The position numbers and the translations under genes are program-made. The notes under the pieces were generated by a model. That model saw only the letters and a program-made list of their open reading frames with translations, did no database searches and had not been told where the DNA came from. Source: Epsilonproteobacteria bacterium UBA6211 (lineage in GTDB: Bacteria > Campylobacterota > Campylobacteria > Campylobacterales > Arcobacteraceae). From it: a DNA stretch of 64,000 nt. Below are positions 43,162-52,059 of this stretch, piece after piece (position 1 is the stretch's first letter; every line of letters begins with the position of its first letter). The stretch covers positions 1 to 64,000 of the forward strand of contig DISL01000100.1 in assembly GCA_002421845.1 (NCBI GenBank), given 5' to 3'.

Positions 43162-44808
43162 TTAATGACTAACAGCTCCGTCAGCTCCGATACCTGTTTG
43201 ACATCTTATATTTTGTGCATCAAAACCTTCTTTGTCTATTCTAGCTCTTTCACTCTTATCTGTTATAGAGAAGAACCAAGTAGCAAGGAAAGCTATAGTT
43301 ACAGAGTAAATAGCCGGATATTTGATAGCAACGATAGGCTCAGCATTTTTCAATGTATCAACCCAAACTGTAGGTCCAAGTATAACAAGAATAACAGCTG
43401 TTGCAAGTCCTAAACTACCACCCAAAACAGCACCTCTTGTTGTTAACTTACTCCAGAAAATAGAAAGGAACAACACAGGGAAGTTAGCACTTGCTGCTAT
43501 AGCAAAAGCAAGACCAACCATGAATGCAATATTTTGTTTTTCAAATGCAATACCTAATAAAATAGCTACTATACCTAAAACTAATGTTGCAATTTTTGAA
43601 ACTCTCATCTCTTTTTGCTCATCAACTTTACCTTTAGCGAAAACATTAGCATAAAGGTCATGAGAAACCGCTGAAGCACCTGCAAGTGTAAGTCCCGAAA
43701 CAACCGCTAATATAGTAGCAAATGCAACTGCAGATATGAAACCTAAGAATAAGTCACCACCAACCGCTTGAGACAAGTGAATAGCCGCCATATTTGAACC
43801 ACCTATCAATTTACCGCCTTCATCAAAGAAACTTGGGTCTTGAACAAGTAAAACGATAGCACCAAAACCTATGGTAAATGTAAGGATATAGAAATACCCG
43901 ATAAAACCTGTAGCAAAGAAAACTGATTTTCTAGCCTCTTTTGCATCAGCAACAGTAAAGAATCTCATAAGAATATGTGGAAGTCCAGCTGTACCGAACA
44001 TCAATGCCATACCTAATGATATTGCTGAAATTGGGTCACTTACAAGTCCACCTGGAGACATAATAGCTTCATGGCTTGAATGAACTTCAACAGCTTTTGC
44101 AAATAATCCCTCAAATGAGAAATCAAAATATGCTAATACTGCTAATGCCATAAATGAAGCACCTGATAATAACAATACCGCTTTTATAATTTGTACCCAA
44201 GTAGTAGCCAACATTCCACCGAATGTTACGTATAAAATCATCAATACCCCAACAAGGATAACGGCTATTTCATAATCAAGACCGAAAAGAACTTTGATTA
44301 ATTGACCTGCTCCAACCATTTGAGCAATAAGATATAGTGCAACTGTTACAAGTGAACCTATAGCTGCTAATGTTCTTATCTCTTTTTGTCCAAGTCTATA
44401 AGAAGCAACATCGGCAAATGTATATTTACCAAGATTTCTTAACTGTTCAGCAACCATAAAAAGGATAATAGGCCATCCAACAAGGAAACCTATAGAATAG
44501 ATAAGACCATCATAACCTTTCATATAAACAAGACCGGAAATCCCAAGGAACGATGCAGCAGACATATAATCTCCGGCTATCGCAAGACCGTTTTGAAAAC
44601 CTGTTATACCACCACCTGCAGTATAAAAATCTTTTGCAGTTTTAGTTCTACTTGCAGCCCAGTATGTAATACCTAAAGTAGCAAGAACAAATATTAAAAA
44701 CATAACTATAGCAGCTATATTTAAATCTCTTTGACCTTCAACGGCAGCATTTCCTGCAGCAAATAAACCACTTAAAGAAAGAGCCAATGTAAAAAGTATT
44801 TTACCCAT
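43162..44808 (-). CDS. actP: Cation/acetate symporter ActP
   Basis: A 548-residue sodium:solute symporter with a possible cleavable N-terminal helix, 13 or so membrane helices and the SSS motif [25 protein letters not shown]. ActP-like hallmarks are [12 protein letters not shown] and the C-terminal cytoplasmic tail. Acetate is the expected substrate, from the DUF485 partner gene directly upstream (stop overlaps start). Opposite it, another SSS symporter is transcribed divergently. Confidence 0.92.
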   Translation of the reverse strand: MGKILFTLALSLSGLFAAGNAAVEGQRDLNIAAIVMFLIFVLATLGITYWAASRTKTAKDFYTAGGGITGFQNGLAIAGDYMSAASFLGISGLVYMKGYDGLIYSIGFLVGWPIILFMVAEQLRNLGKYTFADVASYRLGQKEIRTLAAIGSLVTVALYLIAQMVGAGQLIKVLFGLDYEIAVILVGVLMILYVTFGGMLATTWVQIIKAVLLLSGASFMALAVLAYFDFSFEGLFAKAVEVHSSHEAIMSPGGLVSDPISAISLGMALMFGTAGLPHILMRFFTVADAKEARKSVFFATGFIGYFYILTFTIGFGAIVLLVQDPSFFDEGGKLIGGSNMAAIHLSQAVGGDLFLGFISAVAFATILAVVSGLTLAGASAVSHDLYANVFAKGKVDEQKEMRVSKIATLVLGIVAILLGIAFEKQNIAFMVGLAFAIAASANFPVLFLSIFWSKLTTRGAVLGGSLGLATAVILVILGPTVWVDTLKNAEPIVAIKYPAIYSVTIAFLATWFFSITDKSERARIDKEGFDAQNIRCQTGIGADGAVSH

Positions 44809-45128
44809 TATTTGCTCTCCTCTTTAGCTACTTCAGCTTTGATTTTATTTGTTAAATCATCAAATTCACCATTTGCTCTTTTTGTATATATACCAGTCAA
44901 AACAAATGATACAACTATAATAAATACTCCCACAGGAATACCGACTGTTGTTACTCCTCCACTTAAACTAGCACCTAATAATTCTTTATTAAAAGCTATT
45001 ACAAGAATAAAAGCATAGTACATTACAAGCATTACGATTGTAAGAGTCCATCCAAATGAAGTTCTCTTTTGAACTAGTTCTTTATATTCAGGCATACTTT
45101 TAATTTTTTCTACTCTAGTAGAATCCAT
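44808..45128 (-). CDS. DUF485 protein, YjcH-like partner of ActP
   Basis: A 106-residue protein with two membrane helices (about 27-50 and 60-85) and charged termini, the DUF485/YjcH pattern that precedes actP in many genomes. AAGGAG precedes the ATG. Its function is not proven; co-location suggests a stabilising or regulatory subunit of the symporter. Confidence 0.9.
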   Translation of the reverse strand: MDSTRVEKIKSMPEYKELVQKRTSFGWTLTIVMLVMYYAFILVIAFNKELLGASLSGGVTTVGIPVGVFIIVVSFVLTGIYTKRANGEFDDLTNKIKAEVAKEESK

Positions 45129-45481
45129 TGTATCTCCTTAAAATAAATTTACATTCTAATCTTAAAAAATATTAATAGCAATTAAATAGCATTTTCAATT
45201 TTCCACACTTTTATAATATCAAGTTATATGAAACGTATCATTTTGTAACATTAATATATTTTCTTAAGACTTTAGTTAACTTTAAAATATTTTTTAAGTT
45301 TTGTTACCTCTTGATACCATTAAAAAATAGATTAGTATTTTAACATATTTTTAGTTACTTTTTTACACACTTATTATAATTAATTTTACTCAAATGCTAT
45401 TTTTTGATATTTTGCTATGTTAATGCTACTAATGAAATTTAAGATTACAATGTGATTACAAATTTAGGAAAAGGAGTACAA
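45129..45481. other. 353-base AT-rich divergent control region between the two symporter loci
   Basis: Between the DUF485 and DUF4212 starts. The largest gene-free stretch in the window; strong A+T bias, no ORF with a ribosome site, no heptamer repeats. Several short symmetric sites (such as AGTTAACT near 45273) and a TTGATATTTTGC half-site are seen but none matches a consensus well enough to name a regulator. It should hold both promoters. An in-frame ATG at 45452 is not used because AAAGGAG fits the ATG at 45482. Confidence 0.5.
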
Positions 45482-45742
45482 ATGGAGTTTTCAGAAAAAA
45501 TGAAAGCTTACTGGCAAGCAAACGTTAAACTTTTAATAACATGCTTGATAGTGTGGTTTATAGTTTCGTTTGGTTTTGGTATTTTATTTGTGGATGCTAT
45601 GAATAGTATTCATTTAGGCGGTTATCCATTAGGATTTTGGTTTGCTCAACAAGGGTCTATTTTTACATTTATAGGAATCATTTTCTTTTATACATGGAAA
45701 ATGAACAAAATAGACAAAGAATACGATGTTGATGAAGAATAA
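45482..45742 (+). CDS. DUF4212 small subunit of a sodium:solute symporter
   Basis: An 86-residue protein with two membrane helices (about 18-39 and 57-75), the DUF4212/TIGR03647 pattern of the small partner of VC_2705-type symporters. Start at 45482 chosen by AAAGGAG 6 bases upstream; the ATG at 45452 would add an unlikely 10-residue leader. The next gene starts 10 bases after the stop. Confidence 0.9.
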   Translation: MEFSEKMKAYWQANVKLLITCLIVWFIVSFGFGILFVDAMNSIHLGGYPLGFWFAQQGSIFTFIGIIFFYTWKMNKIDKEYDVDEE

Positions 45743-45752
45743 GGGGTAAAGT

Positions 45753-47510
45753 ATGGAATTACAAACTATGATTTGGCTCGTTGTAGGTGCTTCGTTTGCA
45801 TTATACATCGGGATAGCTTTTTGGGCACGTGCAGGAAGTACGAGTGAATTTTACGTTGCCGGTAAAGGGATACACCCTGTAGCAAACGGTATGGCAACAG
45901 CTGCTGACTGGATGAGTGCTGCATCATTTATCTCTATGGCAGGTTTGATTGCGTTCATGGGTTACGGCGGTTCTGCTTATCTTATGGGATGGACTGGTGG
46001 ATATGTATTACTTGCATTATTACTTGCTCCTTATTTAAGAAAATTCGGTAAATTTACTGTTCCTGATTTTATCGGTGATAGATTTTATTCTCAAACTGCT
46101 AGAATAGTTGCCGTTATCTCTTTACTTGTTATATCTTTGACATACATCGTAGGTCAAATGACAGGTGTTGCGGTAGCATTTTCAAGATTTTTGGAACTTG
46201 ACTTATTTTGGGGTATGGTTGTAGGTATGGCTGTTGTATTTAGTTATACTGTTTTTGGTGGTATGAAAGGTATTACATATACGCAAATAGCTCAATACGT
46301 TGTTTTGATTTTTGCTTATACTGTTCCTGCTATATTCATATCATTACAATTAACAGGATGGTTCTTACCACAAATAGGTCTTGGTGCAACTTTGGCTGAC
46401 GGTAGCGGTACATATATGCTTGATAAATTAAATCAAGTTGTAACTGACATCGGTTTTGCTGAATATACTACAAATGCAAGTTTTGGTACGATGAATATTT
46501 TCTTACTTACAATGTCGTTGATGATAGGTACTGCCGGTCTTCCACACGTTATCGTAAGATTCTTTACGGTTCCAAAAGTAAGAGATGCTAGAAAATCTGC
46601 CGGTTGGGCTTTAGTGTTTATTGCTATACTTTATACAACTGCTCCTGCTGTTGGTGCTATGGCTATATACAACCTTGTAAAAACAGTACACACGGGTGAT
46701 CAAATTTCTGATAATCAAACATTATCATACGAAGAAAGACCACAATGGGTTAAAAACTGGGAAAATACTGGTTTATTAAAATTTGAAGACAAAAACGGTG
46801 ACGGAAATATCCAATTTTACAATGAGAAAAATGCAAAATTTGCACCTCAAGCTGAAGAATATGGATGGAAAGGTAATGAGTTAACAGTAAATAACGATAT
46901 TATGGTTCTTGCAAACCCTGAAATAGCTCAACTTCCAAACTGGGTTATTGCTCTTGTAGCAGCAGGTGGTATCGCAGCTGCTCTTTCAACTGCAGCCGGA
47001 CTTTTACTTGTTATTTCATCATCAATTTCACATGACCTTTTAAAAGGTATTATTGCAAAAGACATCAGTGAGAAAAAAGAACTTTTAGCCGGAAGAATTG
47101 CTATGACTGTAGCTATTTTACTTGCAGGTTACCTAGGATTAAATCCTCCTGGATTTGCTGCTCAAACTGTTGCTCTTGCATTTGGTCTTGCAGCTTCAAG
47201 TTTATTCCCTGCACTTATGATGGGAATTTTCTATAAAAAAATGAATAGACAAGGTGCGGTAGCAGGTATGATTGCCGGTTTACTTTCAACTATTCTTTAC
47301 ATATTCATATACAAAGGGTTCTTCTTTATACCTGGAACTGCTCTTTTAGCAGATACGGTAGATGGATGGATGTTTGGTATATCTCCACAAGGATTCGGTA
47401 CTATAGGTGCTATTATTAACGTAGTAGTTGCTATGGTTGTATCTAAAATGACTGCTGAAACTCCAAAAGAGATTCAAGAGTTAGTAGAAAGCGTTAGAAT
47501 TCCAAGATAA
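45753..47510 (+). CDS. Sodium:solute symporter, VC_2705 subfamily
   Basis: A 585-residue SSS transporter: motif ADWMSAASFISMAGLIAFMG, GGMKGITYTQIAQYV, and a large inserted loop (about residues 305-390) with a DKNGDGNIQF stretch like a calcium-binding EF-hand. This subfamily, with DUF4212, moves acetate or similar carboxylates; the loop is typical of the family. Its gene runs opposite to actP, so the strain has two uptake loci side by side. A strong terminator follows. Confidence 0.9.
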   Translation: MELQTMIWLVVGASFALYIGIAFWARAGSTSEFYVAGKGIHPVANGMATAADWMSAASFISMAGLIAFMGYGGSAYLMGWTGGYVLLALLLAPYLRKFGKFTVPDFIGDRFYSQTARIVAVISLLVISLTYIVGQMTGVAVAFSRFLELDLFWGMVVGMAVVFSYTVFGGMKGITYTQIAQYVVLIFAYTVPAIFISLQLTGWFLPQIGLGATLADGSGTYMLDKLNQVVTDIGFAEYTTNASFGTMNIFLLTMSLMIGTAGLPHVIVRFFTVPKVRDARKSAGWALVFIAILYTTAPAVGAMAIYNLVKTVHTGDQISDNQTLSYEERPQWVKNWENTGLLKFEDKNGDGNIQFYNEKNAKFAPQAEEYGWKGNELTVNNDIMVLANPEIAQLPNWVIALVAAGGIAAALSTAAGLLLVISSSISHDLLKGIIAKDISEKKELLAGRIAMTVAILLAGYLGLNPPGFAAQTVALAFGLAASSLFPALMMGIFYKKMNRQGAVAGMIAGLLSTILYIFIYKGFFFIPGTALLADTVDGWMFGISPQGFGTIGAIINVVVAMVVSKMTAETPKEIQELVESVRIPR

Positions 47511-47539
47511 TATAAAAAGGGCTTTTGCCCTTTTTATAT
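47510..47539 (+). terminator. Rho-independent terminator after the VC_2705 symporter
   Basis: ATATAAAAAGGGC-TTTT-GCCCTTTTTATAT is a perfect 13-bp stem with a 4-base loop and a T-rich 3' half, beginning at the stop codon. Confidence 0.9.
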
Positions 47540-47543
47540 CGTG

Positions 47544-47581
47544 ATTAGTTCTTAGCAATTAGTGAATTGTTAAGAACTGAT
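47544..47581. repeat. Heptamer-repeat hairpin, TTAGTTC family
   Basis: ATTAGTTCTTAGCAATT-AGTG-AATTGTTAAGAACTGAT: 17-bp stem with two positions that pair only as G-U. The left arm is made of TTAGTTC, TTAGCAA, TTAGTGA units. It lies after the symporter terminator. Confidence 0.7.
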
Positions 47582-47596
47582 TATTCATACTCCGTC

Positions 47597-47617
47597 ATTC
47601 AGTGCTTGACACGGAAT
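47597..47617. repeat. CTTGA-loop mini-hairpin, third copy
   Basis: ATTCAGTG-CTTGA-CACGGAAT: 8-bp stem (one G-U), CTTGA loop. It shares the loop and stem length with the pair at 2854-2909, and the flanking CGTC/ATC bases resemble theirs. Confidence 0.6.
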
Positions 47618-47651
47618 CTAATACATCAAAAAACAAATAGTATTGCATAAT

Positions 47652-48047
47652 CTAAAAATCTTTTTTACTATCTTCCAAAACCAACAAAAACTCATCTGCA
47701 TTTTTATAACCGTACATTGCAAACTCTTCTTCTTGATTTTTATTCAATATATATGTAGTAGGTACAAATCTAGGGATTAACTCTTGGGGAATTTTGTCTA
47801 TATCTCTATTTAATTTTACAAAAACATAGTTTTTATTTAATTCATCTATAACATGGTTGTTTTTATAGGTATTCTTATCCATCTTTTTACACCAAGGACA
47901 ATTTGTAGAATAAACGTACAGTATGATATTTTTATTCTCTTTCTTTGCCTTTGACGTAGCTATATCCAAATCATAATATATGTTTAAGTCAGCTCCAAGT
48001 AGTAAACTACACCCAAGCAATAATCCACCTAATAATTTCATCATCAA
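47652..48047 (-). CDS. Periplasmic thioredoxin-like protein
   Basis: A 131-residue protein with a signal peptide (cleavage after LLLGA) and a thioredoxin fold with CPWC (STNCPWCKKMD) and the cis-proline segment FVPTTYIL. SoxW/DsbD-C-like thioredoxins reduce exported proteins. Its ATG overlaps the msrA stop, so it is translationally coupled and may recycle the exported MsrA. Confidence 0.85.
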   Translation of the reverse strand: MMMKLLGGLLLGCSLLLGADLNIYYDLDIATSKAKKENKNIILYVYSTNCPWCKKMDKNTYKNNHVIDELNKNYVFVKLNRDIDKIPQELIPRFVPTTYILNKNQEEEFAMYGYKNADEFLLVLEDSKKDF

Positions 48048-48625
48048 TCCTTAAATCTTTTTGTATAAACGTGACAATAAGGCATTTTGCCTGTTTTTGA
48101 ATAATAGTCTTGATGATAAGACTCTGCTTTATAAAAGATATGATTTTGTGAAGATATTAATTTAGTCACTACCTTATAACCGCTTTGTTCCAATTTAGCG
48201 ATTAAGTTTTGTACTATATGTTTTTCATTATCGTCATTATAAAATACAGCACTTAAATACTGACTCCCTATATCAGGACCTTGACCGTTGGTTTGTGTAG
48301 GGTCATGAATCTCAAAAAAAAGTCTAGCCAAAGTTTCAAAATCTGTTTGAGTACTATCATATACCACTTGTACTACTTCCAAATGACCTGTAAGTCCGGT
48401 AGATACACTTTTATAGTCTGGATTAGGCAACCTCCCACCCATATAACCTGAAACGGCATCTTTTACACCTGCCGTTTTTTCAAAATAATGCTCAACACCC
48501 CAAAAACATCCACCTGCGAAATAAGCATTTTTTATATTTGAATTTTGAAATAAATCTGCATACATATTGCTTCCTAAAAAAATAACTAGTACAAAATGTA
48601 CCGTAAAAGGGAATTTTGATTTCAT
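48044..48625 (-). CDS. msrA: Exported peptide-methionine (S)-S-oxide reductase MsrA
   Basis: A 193-residue protein: N-terminal hydrophobic signal (VHFVLVIFLGSNMYA), then MsrA with catalytic GGCFWG, and EVVQVVYD and YYSKTG segments. MsrA is usually cytosolic; the signal sequence places this copy in the periplasm. C41 (GGCFWG) is the nucleophile. C-terminal recycling cysteine: only C184 (MPYCHVY) follows. First gene of a two-gene unit with the thioredoxin-like protein. A TATAAT lies about 40 bases upstream of the ATG on the minus strand. Confidence 0.9.
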   Translation of the reverse strand: MKSKFPFTVHFVLVIFLGSNMYADLFQNSNIKNAYFAGGCFWGVEHYFEKTAGVKDAVSGYMGGRLPNPDYKSVSTGLTGHLEVVQVVYDSTQTDFETLARLFFEIHDPTQTNGQGPDIGSQYLSAVFYNDDNEKHIVQNLIAKLEQSGYKVVTKLISSQNHIFYKAESYHQDYYSKTGKMPYCHVYTKRFKD

Positions 48626-48759
48626 AATAACCGCACCGATTGTTTCATATAGTCCAAATTATAATAGATTGACTTTTTATTTATGCTTAAATTTATTAAA
48701 TAGATATAAGAGTTTAAAATAATATTCACATAGCTTAATAGCCATGCAAATATTAAAAA

Positions 48760-49461
48760 TTAGTGTTTGTAGTTTTTACAAGCTTCATCGCCACCGTGTT
48801 TTTTTAACACTTCATTGGATTGTTTTACCCCTGCTTCCCATTTCATATGTCTTGATTTGGCATAACAAGAACAAATCTTACCCCAAAGCATAGCAGGTAA
48901 AAGTTTTCTATTAGGCTTAAATAAAAATGCAGCCAAATGTCCACCAACACCGAGTATTAGCATAAAAAATCCGAGATTATGGATATGTGCCATCCAAAAT
49001 ACCAAATCATTATTCAACTCAACACCTGATATATTTTTAAACGTTTTTACAACTCCGGTGATAATCATAACAACAATCCAAAATGCTATAAAAGCATACC
49101 CCAAACGTTGTTCAGGTAAATACTTCTCACTTGGCGGCTCTTCTTTACCGGTAATCATAGCTATTATAACTTCAGCAGAGTGCTTTACATCCCCTTTTTT
49201 TGGTAATATATCAAACTCTTTTCTAAGAAAATGATAAGTCAAATGGTAAAATACTATACCTATCAATACAACGCTAAAAAAATAGTGCCACCAAAGGGTG
49301 ATATGATAATCAGCCGTCCAAGCCATAAAAGGGACTTCATTTAACATATATCTTTTATATACCGGCATTTGTCCAAAACCGGTAAAAAATAGTCCAAATA
49401 TAGATGTAGCCGTAACCGCATGAACTATTCTATTGGATAGTGACTGTCTTTCTATTTTCAT
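48760..49461 (-). CDS. Formate dehydrogenase gamma-like cytochrome b
   Basis: A 233-residue diheme membrane protein with about four helices (17-36, 50-76, 120-142, 155-178) and conserved histidines (RIVHAVTA, ADYHITLWWHYFF, YHLTYHF, HIHNLGFF, GVGGHLAAF). The pattern fits FdhC/cytochrome b561-type subunits that take electrons from a partner Fe-S subunit to quinone. It follows the Fe-S gene, separated by a repeat and terminator-like hairpin. C-terminal tail with CSC and CKN cysteines is unusual. Confidence 0.8.
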   Translation of the reverse strand: MKIERQSLSNRIVHAVTATSIFGLFFTGFGQMPVYKRYMLNEVPFMAWTADYHITLWWHYFFSVVLIGIVFYHLTYHFLRKEFDILPKKGDVKHSAEVIIAMITGKEEPPSEKYLPEQRLGYAFIAFWIVVMIITGVVKTFKNISGVELNNDLVFWMAHIHNLGFFMLILGVGGHLAAFLFKPNRKLLPAMLWGKICSCYAKSRHMKWEAGVKQSNEVLKKHGGDEACKNYKH

Positions 49462-49485
49462 CTTTTATTCTCCATCTTGTTTGTT

Positions 49486-49534
49486 CGTGAGTCGTAAGTC
49501 GTAGGTTGTAATCTTAAAGTCTTCACGATTCACG
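49486..49534. repeat. Heptamer-repeat hairpin, CGTAAGT family
   Basis: Seven units in a row: CGTGAGT, CGTAAGT, CGTAGGT, TGTAATC, TTAAAGT, CTTCACG, ATTCACG. The last two are the complement of the first two. It lies between the Fe-S gene and cytochrome b gene. Confidence 0.75.
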
Positions 49535-49535
49535 C

Positions 49536-49558
49536 AAAAAAAGCTTTCAGCTTTTTTT
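49536..49558 (-). terminator. Hairpin with T-run at the end of the Fe-S gene
   Basis: AAAAAAAGCT-TTC-AGCTTTTTTT is a 10-bp palindrome overlapping the Fe-S gene stop (49547). Read on the minus strand it is a short GC stem followed by seven Ts, the form of an intrinsic terminator, so the cytochrome gene may depend on read-through or on its own promoter. Confidence 0.6.
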
Positions 49559-50533
49559 ACTCTTATGTACCGCAATAGCAGCCGCACTAATACCTGCAAT
49601 AGGTGCTATAAGTGATGCCATCATCCAAGTTTGTGTATCATTCATTTTATCTTCTATATTTACTTTCATATGAGGACGACCGTTTAATTTATCGTTTTTT
49701 GCTATTTTATCATCTTGTATAGCTTTATTTATCTCTTCAAAAGGGACTTTTGAGATATAAATTGTACCTGTTCCACCGGCTTGATCAAGTCCGTATAGAT
49801 GACCGTTTATCTCTTCTGCTCTTGCTTTTGCTTGAGCTTTTATCTCTTCAAAATTACCGAATTTTATAGCATTTTTTGGACATGATGTTTGACACACAGG
49901 TAGTTTATTTTGTGATACCAAATCTACACAACCGTCACATTTATACATCACCCCACCACCTGCCAAAGATGGTATAAGTTTCATATATAGCCCTACTCCA
50001 GCTTGACGAGTAGGTATTTCCCATGGACATACATCTCTACATTTTGCTCCGCCCATACAATAATCCCTATCTATGCTTACAAGTCCCTCTTTACTTTTTT
50101 CAATAGTTCCAAAAGGGCAAAGGTTCATACAGCTTGGATTATCACAGTGCATACATCTTCGTGGAATATACACATCTTCACCGTTTACACTTACTTTTTC
50201 TACAAAAGTCCAGTTATATGGGGTTAATCTATCTATGACATCCCTTTTTGTTGACCAATCTTCATAATTCTTTCTTGGCCAATAAGGCTTTAATGGAAGC
50301 TGTGGCTCAGGAAAATGGATAGAGTTTTTGTCACTACATGCAGTTACACACTTTGGAGTATCAAAATCTTTACATCCATCACACAAAGTCAAATCTATGT
50401 AAGAACCTATTTTAGTACTATTATCAACTATTGACTCTTTTGCAGATACAGCTTTTGGAGTCAAAAGCATAGCACCACTAGCAAGTCCAATAGTAGCTTT
50501 TTTAAAAAACATTCTTCTATTATTATCAATCAT
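49547..50533 (-). CDS. Tat-exported Fe-S electron-transfer subunit (FdhB/NrfC type)
   Basis: A 328-residue protein with a twin-arginine signal (NRRMFFKKA, cleaved near AVSA), then four cysteine groups totalling 16 Cys: CDGCKDFDTPKCVTAC, CMHCDNPSCMNLC, CMGGAKCRDVC and CDGCVDLVSQNKLPVCQTSC. These predict four 4Fe-4S clusters. A C-terminal membrane helix (about 302-322) anchors it. Pairs with the cytochrome b gene downstream. No molybdopterin catalytic subunit is near, so the electron donor is unknown. AAGAG precedes the ATG. Confidence 0.88.
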   Translation of the reverse strand: MIDNNRRMFFKKATIGLASGAMLLTPKAVSAKESIVDNSTKIGSYIDLTLCDGCKDFDTPKCVTACSDKNSIHFPEPQLPLKPYWPRKNYEDWSTKRDVIDRLTPYNWTFVEKVSVNGEDVYIPRRCMHCDNPSCMNLCPFGTIEKSKEGLVSIDRDYCMGGAKCRDVCPWEIPTRQAGVGLYMKLIPSLAGGGVMYKCDGCVDLVSQNKLPVCQTSCPKNAIKFGNFEEIKAQAKARAEEINGHLYGLDQAGGTGTIYISKVPFEEINKAIQDDKIAKNDKLNGRPHMKVNIEDKMNDTQTWMMASLIAPIAGISAAAIAVHKSKKS

Positions 50534-50642
50534 AATTATCTCTTAAGGAAAAATTTTATCCGTATAGTACAGCTAAATACTTAAAGTATCCATAATATTA
50601 AATACTTAATATCTTTTTTAAAAGTGAAAATTTTCCTTTAAT

Positions 50643-52034
50643 TTATTCTATCTCTTTTTTATCCATTAATTCATTCAAGATATTATTATAATAGCTATTA
50701 TCAGCTTTTAATTCTTTTTTATTTTCTAGTGTTTCTACTATATTACTAGAATAATTCTTTTCAAGAAGTTTTAGCTTACTTAGATTATCTTGTAAAATAG
50801 TTAGATTTTTATCCTTTGGAACTATGTAAGGTGTAAGTATCAAAACCAAACTTTTTTTATCGGTATTATTACTTTTATGTTTAAACAGTTCACCGATAGC
50901 AGGAATATTACCTAGCAATGGTATTTTTTCATTAAGCTTATAAGTTTTGTTTTGAATATAACCTCCAAGTATTACATTTTCACCACTTTCAACTATAGCA
51001 GATGTAATAATCTCTTTTTTATCACTCACTGGAGCTAATGAATTTTCACTTGAATTTGCTTCTTCTTGTTCTACGATAATATCTAGCATCACTTTCAAAT
51101 CATTGGTAATTCTAGGTTTTACTTTCAGTTTCAAGCCTATATCGGTACGCTCAATATGTGGAATAGGATTTCCGTTTTTATCAAGTGTAGTACTAGTTTG
51201 TATCGATTGTCTTTTACCCACATAAATAGATGATTCTTGATTATTTAGTGCCAAAATTGATGGTTCAGATATTATCTCCAATGCACCGTTTTTTTCAAGC
51301 AATGACAAAGTAGCCCATAAATTTAATGAACTTTTTACAAGATGGCTTGGATAATTGAGTTCAAATCCACTAGGAATAGTAACACTACCTCCTTTTATAC
51401 CAAGCTCTGAAGATAATGTATATAAGGCATTTCCACTTGTCATAGCAGAATTTAAACCATATTTTAATCCTATATTTTTGATTTTAGAGTGGCTTATTTC
51501 TATTATTTTAGCCTCCACATAGACTTGTTCTTTATTCAAATCAATACTTTTTATAAACTCTTCAATCTCATTTACCTCATTTTCAAGACCATATAAAACT
51601 ATAGTATTTGTGTTTTTATTTACATCAAGCGTTACCAAACTTTTATCATAAGAGTTAATAAAAAAATCTGCTATATCCTTTGATTCTATATTTTGAAGAT
51701 TTACGGTTTTTCGTATTTTAAATTTATCATTTGATTTTTCCACTATTTTATATAATTTACCGCTTTTATAAAATCCAAATCCCTTACTTTCCAAAGAGAC
51801 TTTAAGTATCTCAAACAATTCATCCTGTGTTATTTTATCACTTAAAGCAAATTCTATTTTGTATTTCGGTTTGTCCACTATAATGATATTTGTATTAGTC
51901 ATATTTGATACCATAACGACAAAATCACCAATATCTAGCTCTTTAGCCTTGAAATTTATATTATTTGCATAAATGTCAATAGATAATATAAACACAAATA
52001 AAATTATTCTAAAAATGTAAAAAAAATTCACCAC
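50643..52034 (-). CDS. Secretin (GspD/PilQ/MshL-type outer-membrane channel)
   Basis: A 463-residue protein: N-terminal signal (about 1-23), N0/N1-type domains (about 25-175) and the secretin core with the signature KIPLLGNIPAIGELFK near 390 and LVLILTPYIV near 418. Short for T2SS GspD, so closer to MshL or the Campylobacter transformation secretin. The start is GTG at 52034 or the next GTG at 52031, with AAAGGAG upstream. No pilus or T2SS genes adjoin it. Last residues (DKKEIE) extend past the core. Confidence 0.85.
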   Translation of the reverse strand: MVNFFYIFRIILFVFILSIDIYANNINFKAKELDIGDFVVMVSNMTNTNIIIVDKPKYKIEFALSDKITQDELFEILKVSLESKGFGFYKSGKLYKIVEKSNDKFKIRKTVNLQNIESKDIADFFINSYDKSLVTLDVNKNTNTIVLYGLENEVNEIEEFIKSIDLNKEQVYVEAKIIEISHSKIKNIGLKYGLNSAMTSGNALYTLSSELGIKGGSVTIPSGFELNYPSHLVKSSLNLWATLSLLEKNGALEIISEPSILALNNQESSIYVGKRQSIQTSTTLDKNGNPIPHIERTDIGLKLKVKPRITNDLKVMLDIIVEQEEANSSENSLAPVSDKKEIITSAIVESGENVILGGYIQNKTYKLNEKIPLLGNIPAIGELFKHKSNNTDKKSLVLILTPYIVPKDKNLTILQDNLSKLKLLEKNYSSNIVETLENKKELKADNSYYNNILNELMDKKEIE

Positions 52035-52059
52035 AAAACTCCTTTATATCAAATTTTGT

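Noticed and set aside
45452..45481. Longer DUF4212 protein from an ATG at 45452
   Set aside because: AAAGGAG lies immediately before the ATG at 45482 and the extra ten residues do not fit the family.
45129..45481. Sigma-54 promoter for actP or the DUF4212 symporter
   Set aside because: No GG-N10-GC spaced element was found on either strand.
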